From contig JACMPO010000077.1 in NCBI GenBank assembly GCA_014377455.1, forward strand, positions 81,443 through 145,442: DNA of 64,000 bases, read 5' to 3'. This stretch comes from Flavobacterium sp. (GTDB lineage Bacteria > Bacteroidota > Bacteroidia > Flavobacteriales > Flavobacteriaceae). Below the pieces are notes generated by a model. The model searched no databases. It was not told the DNA's origin and saw only the letters and a program-made list of their open reading frames with translations. Shown here piece after piece: positions 25,176-34,084 of this stretch (position 1 is the first letter of the stretch; each line of letters starts with the position of its first letter). A program made the position numbers and the translations under genes.

Positions 25176-26726
25176 GTGAATAAAGAACTGATTATCAGAT
25201 CTAACGAAAATACTGTAGATTTTGCTTTATTAAAAGATGGAAAACTAGTTGAATTACACAAAGAAGAAGATAAAATAAGCAGTTTTTTAGTAGGTGATAT
25301 CTTTATTGCCAAAATCAGAAAACCTGTTTCTGGATTAAATGCAGCTTTTGTAAATGTTGGCTCTGAAAAAGATGCTTTTTTACATTATCACGATTTAGGT
25401 CCAAATTTAGCTTCCTATTTAAAATTCATAAAACTTGTAAGCACAGGTAAAATAAAAGATTTCTCCCTAAAAAACTTTCAGTTTGAAAAAGAAATAGATA
25501 AAGATGGTTCCATTTCAGACATTCTGAGTGCCAACCAATCTATTTTAGTGCAAGTGGTTAAAGAGCCTATATCTACCAAAGGACCAAGAATAAGTGCTGA
25601 ACTTTCTTTTGCCGGTAGATTTTTAGTTCTTGTCCCATTTTCTGACCGCGTTTCTGTTTCTCAAAAAATAGAAGAAAAATCAGAAAAAGACCGATTAAAA
25701 AAATTGGTACAAGCAATCAAGCCTAAAGGTTTTGGCGTAATTGTGAGAACAGTAGCCGAAGGCAAAAATGTAGCAGAACTAGAAAGAGACTTGCAAAACC
25801 TCAACAACAGATGGCTTGCAATGTGTAAAAAATTAGTAACAGCCCATCATCCGTCCAAAGTTTTGGGCGAATTAAGTAAAGTTTCTTCAATTTTGAGAGA
25901 CGTATTTAATGATTCATTCACTGGAATTCAAGTGGATGAAGAAGTGTTATTTCAAGAAACAAAAGATTATTTGACCGAAATAGCTCCATCTAAACAAAAT
26001 ATAGTAAAGTTTTATCAGTCGCGAGACACACCAATTTTTGAAAAATACAACATCGAAAGACAAATAAAAACATCGTTTGGAAAAACAGTATCAATGAGCA
26101 AAGGTGCTTATTTGATTATTGAGCATACCGAAGCACTTCACGTTATTGACGTAAACAGTGGTAACAGGTCTAACAAAGCTAATAATCAAGAAGATACTGC
26201 CATGGAAGTAAATATGATTGCCGCAGCAGAAATTGCAAGGCAATTGCGTTTACGCGATATGGGTGGTATTATTGTGGTCGATTTTATCGATATGCAAAAT
26301 ACTGACAATAGGCAATCACTTTTTAATTTTTTGAAAGAAGAAATGAGTGACGATAAGGCAAAACACAAAATATTACCTCCAAGTAAGTTTGGTTTGGTTC
26401 AAATTACTAGACAGCGAGTAAGACCAGAAGTAAATATAGAAACACGGGAAGAAAACCCAAATAATTTGGCAAGTGATATTGATGCACCAATCCAGATTAT
26501 AGATAAGATTGCTTTTTCACTCGAAAAAACGGTAAAAGTTCACAAAAAAGTAACCCTTAATGTGCATCCTTTTGTGGCAGCGTATCTTAAAAATGGATTT
26601 CCGTCGTTGCGTGCGAAATGGTTTTTTGAGCATAAAAAATGGATCAAAATTATTCCTCGTGATGCTTACACCTATTTGGAATATCATCTTTTTGATGAAA
26701 AAGGAAAAGAGATTTCTGAAAATTAA
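25176..26726 (+). CDS. rng: Ribonuclease E/G family endoribonuclease
   Basis: RNase E/G enzymes cut AU-rich single-stranded RNA in rRNA maturation and mRNA decay. The 516-residue protein has an N-terminal S1 domain (about 35-130; FLVGDIFIAKIRKPVSGLNAAFVNVGSEKDAFLHYHDL) with an insert, a 5'-sensor/RNase H-like core, and the DNase I-like subdomain with IDVNSG and VVDFIDMQ carrying the metal-binding Asp pair. A short C-terminus completes an RNase G-like length without E. coli RNase E's degradosome scaffold. I use GTG 25176, because the family begins (M)NKELIIRSNE. The track start adds an unlikely 21 residues. Confidence 0.92.
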   Translation: MNKELIIRSNENTVDFALLKDGKLVELHKEEDKISSFLVGDIFIAKIRKPVSGLNAAFVNVGSEKDAFLHYHDLGPNLASYLKFIKLVSTGKIKDFSLKNFQFEKEIDKDGSISDILSANQSILVQVVKEPISTKGPRISAELSFAGRFLVLVPFSDRVSVSQKIEEKSEKDRLKKLVQAIKPKGFGVIVRTVAEGKNVAELERDLQNLNNRWLAMCKKLVTAHHPSKVLGELSKVSSILRDVFNDSFTGIQVDEEVLFQETKDYLTEIAPSKQNIVKFYQSRDTPIFEKYNIERQIKTSFGKTVSMSKGAYLIIEHTEALHVIDVNSGNRSNKANNQEDTAMEVNMIAAAEIARQLRLRDMGGIIVVDFIDMQNTDNRQSLFNFLKEEMSDDKAKHKILPPSKFGLVQITRQRVRPEVNIETREENPNNLASDIDAPIQIIDKIAFSLEKTVKVHKKVTLNVHPFVAAYLKNGFPSLRAKWFFEHKKWIKIIPRDAYTYLEYHLFDEKGKEISEN

Positions 26727-26743
26727 GAACTACATTATTTAAA

Positions 26744-26784
26744 ATAAAAAACCGTCTTGTTATAGTAACATGACGGTTTTTCTG
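26744..26784. terminator. Bidirectional terminator between rng and SIMPL gene
   Basis: AAAAACCGTC...GACGGTTTTT arms with an inner GTTA/TAAC stem form a hairpin with flanking A and T runs. It serves both convergent genes. Confidence 0.85.
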
Positions 26785-26795
26785 ATAAAAACACT

Positions 26796-27548
26796 TTACT
26801 CTAATTCATATTCTAAACGAACTGTTATTCGAGCAGTTTTATTTTTGCTATACGTGTCATTAATTCCTCCGTAACTATCCTCTTCTGTTGATCCTTGTCC
26901 AGTAATTTGAAAAACACCCATGCTTGCTCTTTTTAGTTTTCCTAAATCGCCATCGGCTGTTTTTACAATTTTTGTGGCACGTTCGTTAGCATCTTTTGTT
27001 GCTTTTTCAATTAAACTCTGTTTCAGGCTTGGTAAATCAGAAAATGTGTACTGAATAGTATTAGATGATAATTCAATACTTGAGTTAACCAATTCTGAAG
27101 TTTTACTTGAAACACTTTCTATTCTAGTCATTAAATCTGAATTCTTTTTTGCAGAAAAAGAAATGGTTTGTGTGGCTTGATATCCATCAAAAACTTGCTC
27201 AAAGCGAGTTTGATTATCTGCACCTTGACTTCTAACTTCTCTGAATTTCTTTTCAAAATTAACAGCGCCAAAGGTAAATTCATTAGTTTTAAAACCTTTG
27301 CCCAGAAAGAAATCGGAAACAATTTTTTGATCATAAACAATTTTATTGTACGCCGTTTTGATATCTAAACTTCTGGTAGTAAAGCTTCCTGACCATAAAA
27401 TTTCATCTGAAACAAAATCTTTAGTCCCCAAACCGATAACTGCAATTGAGTCTAAGTTTCTGTTTCTGTTTTGAAACGATTTACCTAAAATCCACCCTGT
27501 GAAAATTATTGCTAGCGCTAAAATAAGTGTTGATTTTAATTTTTCCAT
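26796..27548 (-). CDS. SIMPL domain-containing protein (DUF541)
   Basis: A 250-residue protein with one N-terminal hydrophobic helix (about 5-22), acting as signal anchor or uncleaved signal. A SIMPL domain follows (about 35-245). The repeated beta-strand pattern, the KATKDANERATKIVKTADGDLGKLKRAS segment and the terminal TARITVRLEYEL are typical of the family. SIMPL proteins are periplasmic or membrane-attached and of unknown biochemical function in most bacteria. It is monocistronic, convergent with rng through a shared terminator. Confidence 0.85.
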   Translation of the reverse strand: MEKLKSTLILALAIIFTGWILGKSFQNRNRNLDSIAVIGLGTKDFVSDEILWSGSFTTRSLDIKTAYNKIVYDQKIVSDFFLGKGFKTNEFTFGAVNFEKKFREVRSQGADNQTRFEQVFDGYQATQTISFSAKKNSDLMTRIESVSSKTSELVNSSIELSSNTIQYTFSDLPSLKQSLIEKATKDANERATKIVKTADGDLGKLKRASMGVFQITGQGSTEEDSYGGINDTYSKNKTARITVRLEYELE

Positions 27549-27595
27549 GTTTTGAAATTTAAAGAGTAATTGGTAAAAATAAATAAAAATATAAA

Positions 27596-28039
27596 CTATA
27601 ATCGTTTGTCTGCAAAAAATCGTTTCATTAGTTCACCACACTCATTTGCCAAAATGCCTTGAATAACACTTGTTCTAGGATGTAAGCTAGTTCCAAGCGA
27701 CAAATATCCTCTGTTTACATCTCTAGCACCAAAAACAATTTGAGAAATTTGACTCCAGTATAATGCTCCAGCACACATTTGACAAGGTTCAACAGTTACA
27801 TAAAGCGTGCAACCTTTTAAGTATTTGCCACCAATATAATTTGCGGCAGCAGTTATTGACTGCATTTCCGCATGAGCAGTTACATCATTTAATAACTCGG
27901 TTAAATTGTGACTTCTGGCAATTATTTTATTGTCAATTACAATTACAGCACCAACTGGAATTTCGCCACTTTCAAAAGCTAGTTGCGCTTCTTGTAGGGC
28001 TTTTTTCATAAAAAACTCGTGGGTAAAAATGTTTTCCAT
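27596..28039 (-). CDS. tadA: tRNA(adenine34)-type nucleoside deaminase TadA
   Basis: TadA deaminates wobble A34 to inosine in tRNA-Arg. The 147-residue zinc deaminase has HAE at 56-58 (zinc His plus catalytic Glu) and PCQMC at 85-89 (two zinc Cys). It has the tRNA-contacting N-terminus GEIPVGAVIV and the C-terminal helix ending MKRFFADKRL. I start at ATG 28039; the track start would run into the divergent dxs promoter. A TATTTTTG box ends only four bases upstream, so the transcript could be leaderless. It is divergent from dxs with 37 bases between the two starts. Confidence 0.9.
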   Translation of the reverse strand: MENIFTHEFFMKKALQEAQLAFESGEIPVGAVIVIDNKIIARSHNLTELLNDVTAHAEMQSITAAANYIGGKYLKGCTLYVTVEPCQMCAGALYWSQISQIVFGARDVNRGYLSLGTSLHPRTSVIQGILANECGELMKRFFADKRL

Positions 28040-28043
28040 AAAG

Positions 28044-28051
28044 CAAAAATA
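28044..28051 (-). promoter_or_regulatory. Predicted -7 box for tadA
   Basis: The minus strand reads TATTTTTG, ending four bases before the tadA ATG. It matches TAnnTTTG, but no good upstream TTTG partner is visible. Confidence 0.45.
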
Positions 28052-28064
28052 ACGATTCAATTTG

Positions 28065-28072
28065 TACCTTTG
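28065..28072 (+). promoter_or_regulatory. Predicted -7 box for dxs
   Basis: TACCTTTG on the plus strand ends four bases before the dxs ATG at 28077. This mirrors the tadA arrangement and implies transcription starting at or within a few bases of the ATG. Confidence 0.5.
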
Positions 28073-28076
28073 TATT

Positions 28077-29849
28077 ATGTCTCAAAATTTACTCCAAACA
28101 ATTAATAATCCATCTGATTTACGAAAATTAAAACCTTCGCAACTGCCTCAATTAGCGAAAGAATTACGTGATTTTATTATCGATATTGTATCTGTAAAAG
28201 AAGGACATTTAGGTGCAAGTTTAGGGGTTGTTGAACTTACTATTGCACTTCACTATATTTTTGATACTCCTAATGATTTATTAGTTTGGGATGTAGGACA
28301 TCAAGCTTATGGTCATAAAATTATAACCGAACGTAAAGCCATTTTTAATACTAATCGTCAACTGGGCGGAATTTCTGGATTTCCAAAACGTACTGAAAGT
28401 ATATACGATACCTTTGGCGTGGGACATTCGTCAACTTCAATTTCGGCAGCTTTGGGAATGGCCATTTCATCACAATTGCAGGGAAATCAAAAACATCACA
28501 TTGCAGTTATCGGAGATGCTTCAATTGCAAGCGGTATGGCATTTGAAGGACTAAATCATGCTGGAGTTACCGATGCTAATTTACTAGTAATATTAAATGA
28601 TAATGCCATAGGAATTGATCCAAGTGTTGGTGCTCTTAAAAATTATTTAACCGCAGTTAAAGAAGGAGAAAATCCAATTGAAAATAACATCATAAAATCT
28701 CTAAATTTTGACTATTCTGGACCTATTGATGGTCATGATATTAATGCTTTATTATCAGAATTAGAGCGACTGAAATCAGTTCAAGGACCAAAATTTCTAC
28801 ACGTTATAACTACAAAAGGTAAAGGCTTGCTTCAAGCAGAAGAAAATCAAATTACATATCATGCTCCAGGAAAATTTGATAAAATCACAGGAATTATTCA
28901 CCCTAAAAAAGAAGAAAATTTACCTCCAAAATATCAAGATGTTTTTGGTTTAACTTTGGTAGAATTAGCCACTGAAAACCAAAAAATTATAGGAATTACA
29001 CCCGCTATGCCAAGTGGAAGTTCATTAAAATTTATGATGGAAATGTTTCCAAAACGAGCTTTTGATGTTGGCATTGCTGAACAGCATGCTGTAACTTTAG
29101 CTGCAGGAATGGCAACGCAAGGCATGATTGTATTTTGTGCCATCTATTCTACTTTTATTCAGCGCGCTTACGATCAAATTATACATGACGTGGCATTGCA
29201 AAATTTACCAGTTATTTTTTGCATTGATCGAGCTGGATTGGTTGGCGAAGATGGCGCAACACATCACGGTGTTTTTGATATTGCCTTTTTGAGATGTATT
29301 CCTAATATGATTATTTATGCTCCCAAAGATGCGACAGATTTGCGAAACATACTTTACACCGCATCATTAGGGTTGAAACATCCAATTGCGATTCGATATC
29401 CACGCGGAAGATCTTCAATTTTTGATTGGCAAAAATCTTTTCAAAAAATTATAATTGGAAAAGCAAAAAATCTAAAGAAAGGAAATAAAATTGCATTTCT
29501 ATCAACAGGAACAATAGTAGATAATGTGACACAAGCAATTGATAAATTAAGTGTACAAAACGCTGTGGCACAATACTATTTTGGGTTTATTAAACCTCTT
29601 GATGAAGAAACATTACATAAGATTTTTGAAAAATATGAGAAGATAATTACCATTGAAGACGGAACAATAGTTGGCGGTTTTGGAAGTTCTGTAGTGGAAT
29701 TTGCATCTAAAAATAACTACAAAAATGAAATTCATATTCTAGGTATTCCAGATAACTTTATCGAACATGGAACCATTGAGGAATTGCAAAAAATTTGTGG
29801 AATTGATGTAGAAACTTTAACCTCAAACTTAACGCAATGGTTGTATTAA
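28077..29849 (+). CDS. dxs: 1-deoxy-D-xylulose-5-phosphate synthase
   Basis: Dxs condenses pyruvate and glyceraldehyde 3-phosphate to DXP, feeding isoprenoid (MEP pathway) and PdxJ-dependent vitamin B6 synthesis. The 590-residue transketolase-like enzyme shows GHLGASLGVVELTIALHYIF, DVGHQAYGHKI, the thiamine diphosphate motif GDASIASGMAFEGLNHAG...NDN, and in the C-terminal half FDVGIAEQHAVTLAAG and DRAGLVGEDGATHHG. The catalytic Glu lies in AEQHA. It is somewhat shorter than E. coli Dxs, normal for Bacteroidota. I use ATG 28077; codons upstream in the track overlap the promoter box. Confidence 0.95.
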   Translation: MSQNLLQTINNPSDLRKLKPSQLPQLAKELRDFIIDIVSVKEGHLGASLGVVELTIALHYIFDTPNDLLVWDVGHQAYGHKIITERKAIFNTNRQLGGISGFPKRTESIYDTFGVGHSSTSISAALGMAISSQLQGNQKHHIAVIGDASIASGMAFEGLNHAGVTDANLLVILNDNAIGIDPSVGALKNYLTAVKEGENPIENNIIKSLNFDYSGPIDGHDINALLSELERLKSVQGPKFLHVITTKGKGLLQAEENQITYHAPGKFDKITGIIHPKKEENLPPKYQDVFGLTLVELATENQKIIGITPAMPSGSSLKFMMEMFPKRAFDVGIAEQHAVTLAAGMATQGMIVFCAIYSTFIQRAYDQIIHDVALQNLPVIFCIDRAGLVGEDGATHHGVFDIAFLRCIPNMIIYAPKDATDLRNILYTASLGLKHPIAIRYPRGRSSIFDWQKSFQKIIIGKAKNLKKGNKIAFLSTGTIVDNVTQAIDKLSVQNAVAQYYFGFIKPLDEETLHKIFEKYEKIITIEDGTIVGGFGSSVVEFASKNNYKNEIHILGIPDNFIEHGTIEELQKICGIDVETLTSNLTQWLY

Positions 29850-29863
29850 GATTGTGGGTATAA

Positions 29864-30322
29864 TTATTTATTTGAAATATCTCTTATAATTTTTAGGTGA
29901 TGAGTTGTGTGTAAAACCAAAAATTTTTGTGTTTGTTTTATATTCAAATCACCAAAATATGGATGTGGAAAAAAACAATTTTTGTTCAACAACTGGATTT
30001 CTGCGACATTTGTTTTAGAAGTATTAATTTTTTGTTTTAAACTCTCGACTGTTATTTCTCCTTCTGGTAATGCAACTTTTGGCGCTTGAACTTTTCCTCG
30101 TTTGATGGTGTTTAAAGTGAAAATCAATGTTCTAATAAGGTTGAATTTCCATTTATAATCATCGTGATTTGAATCTTTCAGGTGATTTGAAACTCTGTTA
30201 ATGACTATCAAACAATGATCTATTTGCCAACCAATGGACGCTGTGGATACTTCCAGATTGGTTTTCTCTAAACTCGGAATATATCGTTCTAACTCGTCTA
30301 AAAGTAATTCTAACTTTTTCAT
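29864..30322 (-). CDS. DinB-like / DUF1569-like four-helix protein
   Basis: A 152-residue cytosolic, mainly helical protein. The pattern GWQIDHCLIVINRV near residue 32 and HPYFGDLNIKQTQKFLVLHTTHHLKII near the C-terminus place His residues as in DinB/YfiT-type metal-binding four-helix bundles (compare DUF1569). Those families include thiol-dependent transferases and many uncharacterised members. No catalytic assignment can be made here. It is 10 bases downstream of the OmpA-family gene on the same strand, so probably co-transcribed with it, and convergent with dxs. Confidence 0.65.
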   Translation of the reverse strand: MKKLELLLDELERYIPSLEKTNLEVSTASIGWQIDHCLIVINRVSNHLKDSNHDDYKWKFNLIRTLIFTLNTIKRGKVQAPKVALPEGEITVESLKQKINTSKTNVAEIQLLNKNCFFPHPYFGDLNIKQTQKFLVLHTTHHLKIIRDISNK

Positions 30323-30332
30323 CTACATTACT

Positions 30333-31298
30333 TTATAGATCATTTAACATCTTAGAAATTTCATCAAGTTTTGGTGTCAGAATAATTTCAATTCTTCTGT
30401 TTTTAGCTTTTCCTTCAGGAGTATTATTTTCTGTTATTGGAGCAAATTCGCCGCGTCCTGCTGCAGTTAAATTTTGCTTGTTAACAGCTTTATTTTCAGA
30501 TAAAATATTCACTATCGCAGTAGCTCGTTTTGTAGATAAATCCCAGTTGTTTTCAATACCGCCACCAATATTTCCTAGAATTTTATCATCATCTGTATGT
30601 CCTTCAATCAAAACGGAAATTTCTGGATTCTGAGCTAAAACTTTTCCTACCTCAACTACTGCAGTTTTTCCTTCTGTCCCAACTGCCCAACTTCCTGTTT
30701 GAAACAGCAATTTATTTTCTACAGAAACATACACTTTACCATCTTTTTGATGCACCGTTAAACCTTTTCCTTCAAATGCTTTTAAAGATTTTGACAAAGT
30801 TTCCTTTAGTTTTTTCATGCTAGCATCTTTAGAGGCAATATATCCTTCAAGTTCGCTTAATCGTTTAGAACTTGATTCCAATTCTGATTTTAATTTATTC
30901 AAACGCTCTTGCTCTGTCGCAAGCGCTTTTTCTTTAGTTTCTAGTTTTGCTAATAACTCCCGATTTTTATCTAAATTCGCTTTTAAGGATTCATCACTGT
31001 TTTTCTCCAAAGCATTATAGGATGCTTGTAATGTTTTCAAATTTTTATCAGATGCTGTGTAATCTGCTAAAAGTTTATCTCGCTCCGCTTTAAGTTTGTC
31101 TCTTTCTGTGGTAAGCGCATTTTTATCTAAATCCAATTGATTTTTAGATTTTAACAAATCTTCATTTCCATCAGTTAGGGTTCTGTTTTCTTTTTTCAAA
31201 TCGGCATATTTATTCTCTAAATCATTGTATATTTTCTTTGAAACACACGACGTTGCTATTGCAAAAACTAGTAATCCGATGGTTATTTTTTTTATCAT
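30333..31298 (-). CDS. OmpA-family peptidoglycan-anchoring lipoprotein with coiled coil
   Basis: A 321-residue envelope protein. The signal sequence has a lipobox-like ATSC (about residue 18). A long coiled coil follows (about 25-170, many KNxL/ELE heptads), then a C-terminal OmpA domain (about 190-320) with VLIEGHTDDDKI, NWDLSTKRATAIVNIL, AAGRGEFAPI and AKNRRIEIIL. The domain binds meso-diaminopimelate of peptidoglycan through the conserved Asp/Arg positions in these motifs. The likely role is tethering the outer membrane to the wall. The downstream DinB-like gene begins 10 bases after its stop. Confidence 0.88.
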   Translation of the reverse strand: MIKKITIGLLVFAIATSCVSKKIYNDLENKYADLKKENRTLTDGNEDLLKSKNQLDLDKNALTTERDKLKAERDKLLADYTASDKNLKTLQASYNALEKNSDESLKANLDKNRELLAKLETKEKALATEQERLNKLKSELESSSKRLSELEGYIASKDASMKKLKETLSKSLKAFEGKGLTVHQKDGKVYVSVENKLLFQTGSWAVGTEGKTAVVEVGKVLAQNPEISVLIEGHTDDDKILGNIGGGIENNWDLSTKRATAIVNILSENKAVNKQNLTAAGRGEFAPITENNTPEGKAKNRRIEIILTPKLDEISKMLNDL

Positions 31299-31342
31299 TT
31301 TATGTAAATTAAAATAAATATTTATAAATTTTTTTAAAATTA

Positions 31343-32104
31343 TTAATCAATTTCAACTAATATGGGGCAATGGTCTGAGTGTTTTGCTTCAGGAAGTATT
31401 ACCGCTCGAGTCATTCTGTGTTTTAAATTTTCGCTAACTAAATTGTAATCTATTCGCCAACCTTTATTGGTAGCTCTTGCGCCTGCACGATAACTCCACC
31501 ACGAGTAGTGATGTGGCTCTTTATTAAAATGTCTAAAACTATCCACAAATCCAGATTTCATAAATCCATTTAGCCAAAATCGTTCTTCTGGTAAAAATCC
31601 AGATACCGTTTTATTGCGAATTGGATCGTGAATATCAATCGCTTCATGGCAAATATTGTAATCGCCACATATTACAAGATTTGGAATTTCCATTTTTAAC
31701 TTATTTATATAATCTTGAAATTCGGCCATATAATTAAATTTGTGCCCAAGACGATCTAAATTTGTACCCGAAGGCAGGTACAAACTCATAATTGAAACGC
31801 CATCAAAATCTGCACGGATGTTGCGTCCTTCGAAGTCCATACTTTCAATTCCGGTTCCGTAAAGAATTTTTTTGGGTTCTATCTTACTTAAAATAGCCAC
31901 ACCACTATATCCTTTTTTAGTTGCAGAAAAATAATATTGATAAGCATATCCAGCTGCGGTAATTTCGTTTGTAGGGATTTGATCCTGAGTTGCTTTTATT
32001 TCTTGAAGGCAAATTACGTCGGGATTTGCTTGTTGTAACCAGTCTAAAAATCCTTTTGTAATTGCAGCGCGAATTCCGTTTACATTATAGGAAATAATTC
32101 TCAT
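31343..32104 (-). CDS. xth: Exodeoxyribonuclease III (AP endonuclease)
   Basis: Xth cleaves DNA at abasic sites and removes 3' blocking groups. The 253-residue EEP-fold protein shows ISYNVNGIRAAI, VICLQEIKATQDQ (metal-binding Glu), SGVAILSKIEP, VICGDYNICHEAIDIHDP, GWRIDYNLVS and the terminal AKHSDHCPILVEI with the catalytic Asp-His. Length is right for the family. A TACATTTG promoter-like box lies 23 bases upstream on the minus strand. It is divergent from the OlsF-like acyltransferase and separated from the OmpA gene by about 45 bases. Confidence 0.95.
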   Translation of the reverse strand: MRIISYNVNGIRAAITKGFLDWLQQANPDVICLQEIKATQDQIPTNEITAAGYAYQYYFSATKKGYSGVAILSKIEPKKILYGTGIESMDFEGRNIRADFDGVSIMSLYLPSGTNLDRLGHKFNYMAEFQDYINKLKMEIPNLVICGDYNICHEAIDIHDPIRNKTVSGFLPEERFWLNGFMKSGFVDSFRHFNKEPHHYSWWSYRAGARATNKGWRIDYNLVSENLKHRMTRAVILPEAKHSDHCPILVEID

Positions 32105-32238
32105 TTTGTTCCTTATTTATTGAAATTCAAATGTAAATAAAAACACGGTGTTTAACTACAAATACAGAGATATTTATAAATGTTTTAATCAAATTTTAAA
32201 TAGTAGCTTTTTTTCAAAATATCGATAATAAGATTTAC

Positions 32239-32246
32239 TATATTTG
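32239..32246 (+). promoter_or_regulatory. Predicted -7 box for the OlsF-like gene
   Basis: TATATTTG matches TAnnTTTG and ends 30 bases before the ATG at 32277. No clear -33 element is seen. Confidence 0.5.
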
Positions 32247-32276
32247 TTTTTTTGAACAAAACCGAACAATAAATCA

Positions 32277-34073
32277 ATGGGATTAGTTACCGCCAAAGAA
32301 TTTGCAAAAGCTATAAATGCCGAAAAATACGGGGTTTTGGGAACTTTTGCTGGCTGGTTATTAATGAAAACTCTTAAAATTTCGACCTTAAATAAAATTT
32401 ACGATCGAAACAAACATTTATCAGATACCGTATTTTTAAAAGCTATTTTAGACGAGTTTCAAATTAAATTTGAAATACCAGAGGAAGATTTTAAAAGGTT
32501 ACCAAAAGATGGTGCTTATATTACAATTTCAAATCATCCGTTAGGTGGAATCGATGGGATTTTGCTGCTTAAATTAATGCTTGAAAAGGTTCCAGATTTT
32601 AAAATAATTGCCAATTTTTTGTTGCATCGAATCCAACCGATGAAACCTTACATTATGCCTGTAAACCCTTTTGAAGATCGAAAAGATACTAAATCGAGCG
32701 TCATTGGGATTAAAGAAACCTTGCGTCATTTAAGCGATGGCAAGCCACTTGGAATGTTTCCTGCAGGAGAAGTTTCTACCTATAAAGATGGTAAACTAGT
32801 TGTAGATAAAGCTTGGGAAGAAGGCGCAATGAAAGTAATTAGAAAAGCTCAGGTACCAGTTGTACCTATTTATTTTCATGCAAAAAACAGTAGGCTATTT
32901 TATTTTTTATCTAAAATTAACCCAACACTTCGTACTGCCAAACTTCCGTCAGAACTTTTAACTCAAAAAGACAGAGTTATAAAAGTACGAATAGGAAAAG
33001 CAATTTCGGTAACCGAACAAAATGAATACAAAACTCTAGAAGAATATTCTGAATTTTTAAGGAAAAAAACTTACATGTTAGCCAATTCATTTAATGAAGA
33101 TGCTAAATTACTGTCGGTTCCAAATTTAAAACTTCCAAAAAATCCTAAGGAAATTGTAACTCCTGCTAATCATGAAAAAATGTTAGCTGAAGTAAATACA
33201 CTTAGAAAAACCGATTGCAGATTGTTGCAAAGTAAAAATTATGAAGTTTTTTTTACTACAGCATCTGAAATACCAAATATTTTACATGAAATAGGTCGTT
33301 TGCGTGAAGTTACTTTTAGAGAAATTGGAGAAGGAACTAACAAGTCCATCGATATAGATAAGTATGACCGATACTATTATCACATGTTTTTGTGGGATGA
33401 CGAAACAAAACAAATTGCTGGTGCTTACAGAATGGGTTTAGGGTCAGAAATTTTTCCGAAATATGGAGTTGAAGGGTTTTATTTAAACGATTTATTCAGA
33501 ATCGAAACTGAATTAAACGAAATGATGAATAACTCGATCGAAATGGGTCGAGCATTTGTTATTAAAGAATACCAACAAAAACCAATGCCACTATTTCTGC
33601 TTTGGCGCGGCATTATTCATATTACACTTCGCTATCCTGAACATAAGTTTTTAATAGGTGGCGTAAGTATAAGCAACCAGTTTACTGATTTCTCAAAATC
33701 GTTGATGATCGAATTTATGAAATCTAATTATTACGATCCATATGTTGCCCAATATGTTCATCCAAAAAAGGAATTTAAAATCAAGTTGAAAGATGCTGAT
33801 AAAGATTTTATTTTTGATGAAGCCGAAGCAGATTTAAATAAATTTGATAAAATAATAGACGAATTAGAACCAGGAAATCTGAGGTTACCTGTTTTAATTA
33901 AAAAATACATCAAACAAAACGCGCGATTAGTTGCTTTTAATGTTGATCCATTATTTAACAATGCTATTGACGGATTAATGTATATTCGAATTGCAGATAT
34001 TCCCGAAAGCACTATGAAGCCTGTAATGGAGGAATTTCAGGCGGAGTTAGAACGAAAGTTAGGTGAAAAATAA
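32277..34073 (+). CDS. Bifunctional acyltransferase, OlsF-like (PlsC-type domain plus GNAT/hemolysin domain)
   Basis: A 598-residue cytosolic-face membrane enzyme with two acyltransferase domains. The N-terminal lysophospholipid acyltransferase (about 60-280) has the variant catalytic motif NHPLGGID at 86-93 and MFPAGEVS as the glycerol-phosphate-type block. The C-terminal domain (about 330-510) resembles the OlsB/'hemolysin' N-acyltransferase: EIGRLREVTFREIGEGT, GAYRMGLGSEIF, NDLFRIE, EMGRAFV. This combination is that of OlsF, described for making ornithine (amino-acid) lipids in one polypeptide. Ornithine or glycine as head group is not readable here. It has its own promoter and is followed by a convergent response regulator gene. 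Confidence 0.82.
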   Translation: MGLVTAKEFAKAINAEKYGVLGTFAGWLLMKTLKISTLNKIYDRNKHLSDTVFLKAILDEFQIKFEIPEEDFKRLPKDGAYITISNHPLGGIDGILLLKLMLEKVPDFKIIANFLLHRIQPMKPYIMPVNPFEDRKDTKSSVIGIKETLRHLSDGKPLGMFPAGEVSTYKDGKLVVDKAWEEGAMKVIRKAQVPVVPIYFHAKNSRLFYFLSKINPTLRTAKLPSELLTQKDRVIKVRIGKAISVTEQNEYKTLEEYSEFLRKKTYMLANSFNEDAKLLSVPNLKLPKNPKEIVTPANHEKMLAEVNTLRKTDCRLLQSKNYEVFFTTASEIPNILHEIGRLREVTFREIGEGTNKSIDIDKYDRYYYHMFLWDDETKQIAGAYRMGLGSEIFPKYGVEGFYLNDLFRIETELNEMMNNSIEMGRAFVIKEYQQKPMPLFLLWRGIIHITLRYPEHKFLIGGVSISNQFTDFSKSLMIEFMKSNYYDPYVAQYVHPKKEFKIKLKDADKDFIFDEAEADLNKFDKIIDELEPGNLRLPVLIKKYIKQNARLVAFNVDPLFNNAIDGLMYIRIADIPESTMKPVMEEFQAELERKLGEK

Positions 34074-34084
34074 ATTTTTTTTAA

